Below, piece after piece: positions 6,332 through 7,396 of a stretch of DNA of 7,396 nt; position 1 is the stretch's first letter, and every line of letters starts with the position of its first letter. Location of the stretch: the NCBI GenBank assembly GCA_000438115.1, contig FR903619.1:1-7396 (forward strand), given 5' to 3'. This stretch comes from Prevotella sp. CAG:617. Its GTDB lineage: Bacteria > Bacteroidota > Bacteroidia > Bacteroidales > Bacteroidaceae. The position numbers were made by a program, and so were the translations under genes. The notes beneath the pieces were generated by a model. The model was not told the DNA's origin. It worked only from the letters and a program-made list of their open reading frames with translations, and made no database searches.

Positions 6332-7195
6332 CTATTCCTGCGCAGCACCGCCCATAAAGAACGGATTCAGGATATTCTCTTTATTATAACGTAAAGGAGC
6401 TCCGGTCTCCACCTCATGCAGCACCCCGCCTACGGCCCGCAACACGCCGTCGCCGGCAGCCGTGTCCCACTCGCTGGTAGGCGCAAAGCGCGGATACAGG
6501 TCGGCCGAACCTTCGGCCAGCAGACATATTTTCAGCGAGCTGCCGCTGGCTACGGTTTCCACCTGGCGGCCTTCGGCTTCAAGCCGGGCAATAAACTGCA
6601 GGGTATGTTCGTCCAGATGAGAGCGGCTCACCACGATGCGTGTCTTTGTGCCGGACGCAGCGTCCGGCTCAAGCGGCAGCGAACGGCCGTCAAGGGGCAG
6701 CGAACGGCCGTTTTCCAGCACGGCCGACCAGTCGGGCAAAACCGTATCGGCATCCACCTCAAGCCGCCAGGCGCCCTGCCCGCAGCGGCCTACATACAGC
6801 TTTCCCTGTGCCGGCGCATAAACCACGCCAAACACCGGACTGCCCTGCTCCACCAGCGCAATGTTGACCGTAAACTCACCATTGCGCTTGATAAACTCCT
6901 TGGTACCGTCAAGCGGGTCCACAATCCAGAGCTGCTGCCACCGGCTGCGCTCCTGATAGTCGGTCAGGCGGGTTTCCTCACTCAACACGGGAATGCCCAC
7001 AGGCGACAGCGCCTTTACGATAATGTCGTTGGCCTGACGGTCGGCCAGCGTCAGAGGTGAATGATCGGCTTTTTGCTCCACCTGCCACGACTCCTGCGGC
7101 TGGTTGTATATTTCAAGAATGCGTTTGCCGGCTGCCAGGGCGGCATTAACGGCAAGCAGCAGAATATCAGTTCTTTCCATTTTTCTTTTCTTCAT
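6332..7195 (-). CDS. cysQ: 3'(2'),5'-bisphosphate nucleotidase (PAP phosphatase)
   Basis: CysQ removes the 3'-phosphate of PAP, the by-product of sulfotransferases, giving AMP, and can also act on PAPS. The inositol-monophosphatase-superfamily signatures are clear: KADHSPLTLADRQAN (42-56), SEE (72-74), the Mg-binding IVDPLDGTKEF (91-101), GSSLKICLLAEGSADLY (218-234) and EWDTAAGD (242-249). At 287 residues it is longer than E. coli CysQ (246); part of the excess is a linker near 160-183 holding a 7-residue tandem repeat (NGRSLPL then DGRSLPL). The start is uncertain. The ATG at 7195 gives 287 residues, but the -7 box at 7209-7217 would leave a leader of under 10 nt. The ATG at 7180, preceded by AAGAAAAGAAAA, gives 282 residues and a more normal leader, so it may be the true start. 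It is the first gene of the operon. Confidence 0.94.
   Translation of the reverse strand: MKKRKMERTDILLLAVNAALAAGKRILEIYNQPQESWQVEQKADHSPLTLADRQANDIIVKALSPVGIPVLSEETRLTDYQERSRWQQLWIVDPLDGTKEFIKRNGEFTVNIALVEQGSPVFGVVYAPAQGKLYVGRCGQGAWRLEVDADTVLPDWSAVLENGRSLPLDGRSLPLEPDAASGTKTRIVVSRSHLDEHTLQFIARLEAEGRQVETVASGSSLKICLLAEGSADLYPRFAPTSEWDTAAGDGVLRAVGGVLHEVETGAPLRYNKENILNPFFMGGAAQE
6650..6668. repeat. Near-perfect palindrome inside cysQ
   Basis: GCCGGACGC (6650-6658) and GCGTCCGGC (6660-6668) are exact reverse complements around a single A, which would fold as a 7-bp stem with a 5-nt loop. It encodes residues 176-182 of CysQ, directly beside the tandem duplication at 6671-6712. Confidence 0.6.
6671..6712. 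repeat. In-frame 21-bp tandem duplication inside cysQ
   Basis: Two adjacent 21-bp units, 6671-6691 and 6692-6712, differ at only two positions. The shared core is GGCAGCGAACGGCCGT. They encode NGRSLPL (162-168) and DGRSLPL (169-175). The copies are codon-phased and nearly identical, which suggests a recent slippage duplication in a tolerant surface loop. Confidence 0.85.
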
Positions 7196-7208
7196 TCAAG
7201 TATTGCGT

Positions 7209-7217
7209 GCAAAGTTA
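7209..7217 (-). promoter_or_regulatory. Bacteroides-type -7 promoter element for the cysQ-cysN operon
   Basis: The minus strand reads TAACTTTGC, an exact TAnnTTTGC match, ending 14 bp before the upstream cysQ ATG (7195) and 29 bp before the downstream ATG (7180). There is no obvious -33 TTTG at the usual spacing; that area holds GGGCTATGTC and a run of alternating CG (7239-7248). This is the only consensus element found upstream of the five genes, so they are probably transcribed together from here. Confidence 0.7.
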
Positions 7218-7248
7218 ATACAAAATCTTGACATAGCCCGCGCGCGCG

Positions 7249-7304
7249 ACATATTTACCCATACGCAGGATGCTCCCGAAGCCCTGCGGAACATTTACCA
7301 TACG
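7249..7304. repeat. Imperfect direct repeat upstream of the cysQ promoter
   Basis: ACATATTTACCCATACG (7249-7265) and ACATTTACCATACG (7291-7304) match except for a few inserted bases. Between and overlapping them, CGCAGG (7264-7269) and CCTGCG (7283-7288) are inverted. A repeated motif about 40 bp apart, just upstream of a promoter, could be a regulator binding site, but it could also be chance. Confidence 0.35.
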
Positions 7305-7350
7305 TTATAAGCCATCCGGACGACCACCGGGAAAGGCCTTCGGGACTTCG

Positions 7351-7388
7351 AAAAAACAAGGTGCCGGATACATTCAAAAGGCCGGCAC
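7351..7388 (-). terminator. Intrinsic terminator of the gene beyond the right edge
   Basis: GTGCCGG (7361-7367) pairs with CCGGCAC (7382-7388) around a 14-nt loop. On the minus strand the stem is followed by CTTGTTTTTT (7351-7360). A TAA lies just ahead of the stem on the same strand at 7389-7391 and could be the stop of the upstream gene, but only a few bases of that gene would be visible. This separates the cysQ operon from its upstream neighbour. Confidence 0.7.
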
Positions 7389-7396
7389 TTAGTAGC

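Noticed and set aside
7215..7301. A 28-codon minus-strand frame upstream of cysQ as a possible leader peptide
   Set aside because: It lies upstream of the apparent promoter and its stop overlaps the -7 box, so it would not be on the cysQ transcript. It has no cysteine- or methionine-rich tract suggesting attenuation.
1..7396. CRISPR arrays, tRNA or rRNA genes, insertion sequences, attachment sites
   Set aside because: No regularly spaced repeats, tRNA-like cloverleaf with CCA-type ends, transposase motifs or flanking target duplications were seen.

Overview
The window looks like a chromosomal segment from a member of the Bacteroidales. Both promoters I can place use the Bacteroides-type -7 element TAnnTTTGC, start codons follow A-rich leaders rather than strong Shine-Dalgarno sites, and the proteins resemble Bacteroides-type sulfate-activation proteins. 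G+C content is in the mid-50s percent by eye, higher than typical Bacteroides, so I would not name a genus.

Every gene reads on the minus strand, so transcription runs from high to low coordinates. At the right edge (about 7351-7396) is the terminator of a gene that lies outside the window. A promoter (7209-7217) then drives a tight five-gene run: cysQ (PAP phosphatase), an SLC13/DASS-type permease with a TrkA-C domain, cysC (APS kinase), cysD and cysN (the two ATP sulfurylase subunits). Gaps are only 20-36 bp and I see no internal promoters. The run ends in two consecutive hairpins, the second a strong intrinsic terminator (1552-1616). After a 362-bp intergenic region, a PAPS-dependent sulfotransferase gene (189-1301) starts from its own promoter (1331-1339). 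It is followed by a long hairpin and then by the first 30 codons of a dinucleotide-binding protein, most likely proC, cut by the left edge.

Together the genes describe a closed PAPS economy. The permease probably brings in sulfate, CysDN makes APS, CysC phosphorylates it to PAPS, the sulfotransferase moves the sulfonate onto an acceptor, and CysQ removes the PAP by-product. No PAPS/APS reductase (cysH) or sulfite reductase is present, so the locus looks built for sulfonation of a metabolite rather than for cysteine synthesis. From memory, a Bacteroides thetaiotaomicron sulfotransferase (BT_0416), reported to sulfonate cholesterol and related steroids, sits in a comparable setting. Orthology to that protein cannot be shown here, and the acceptor is unknown.
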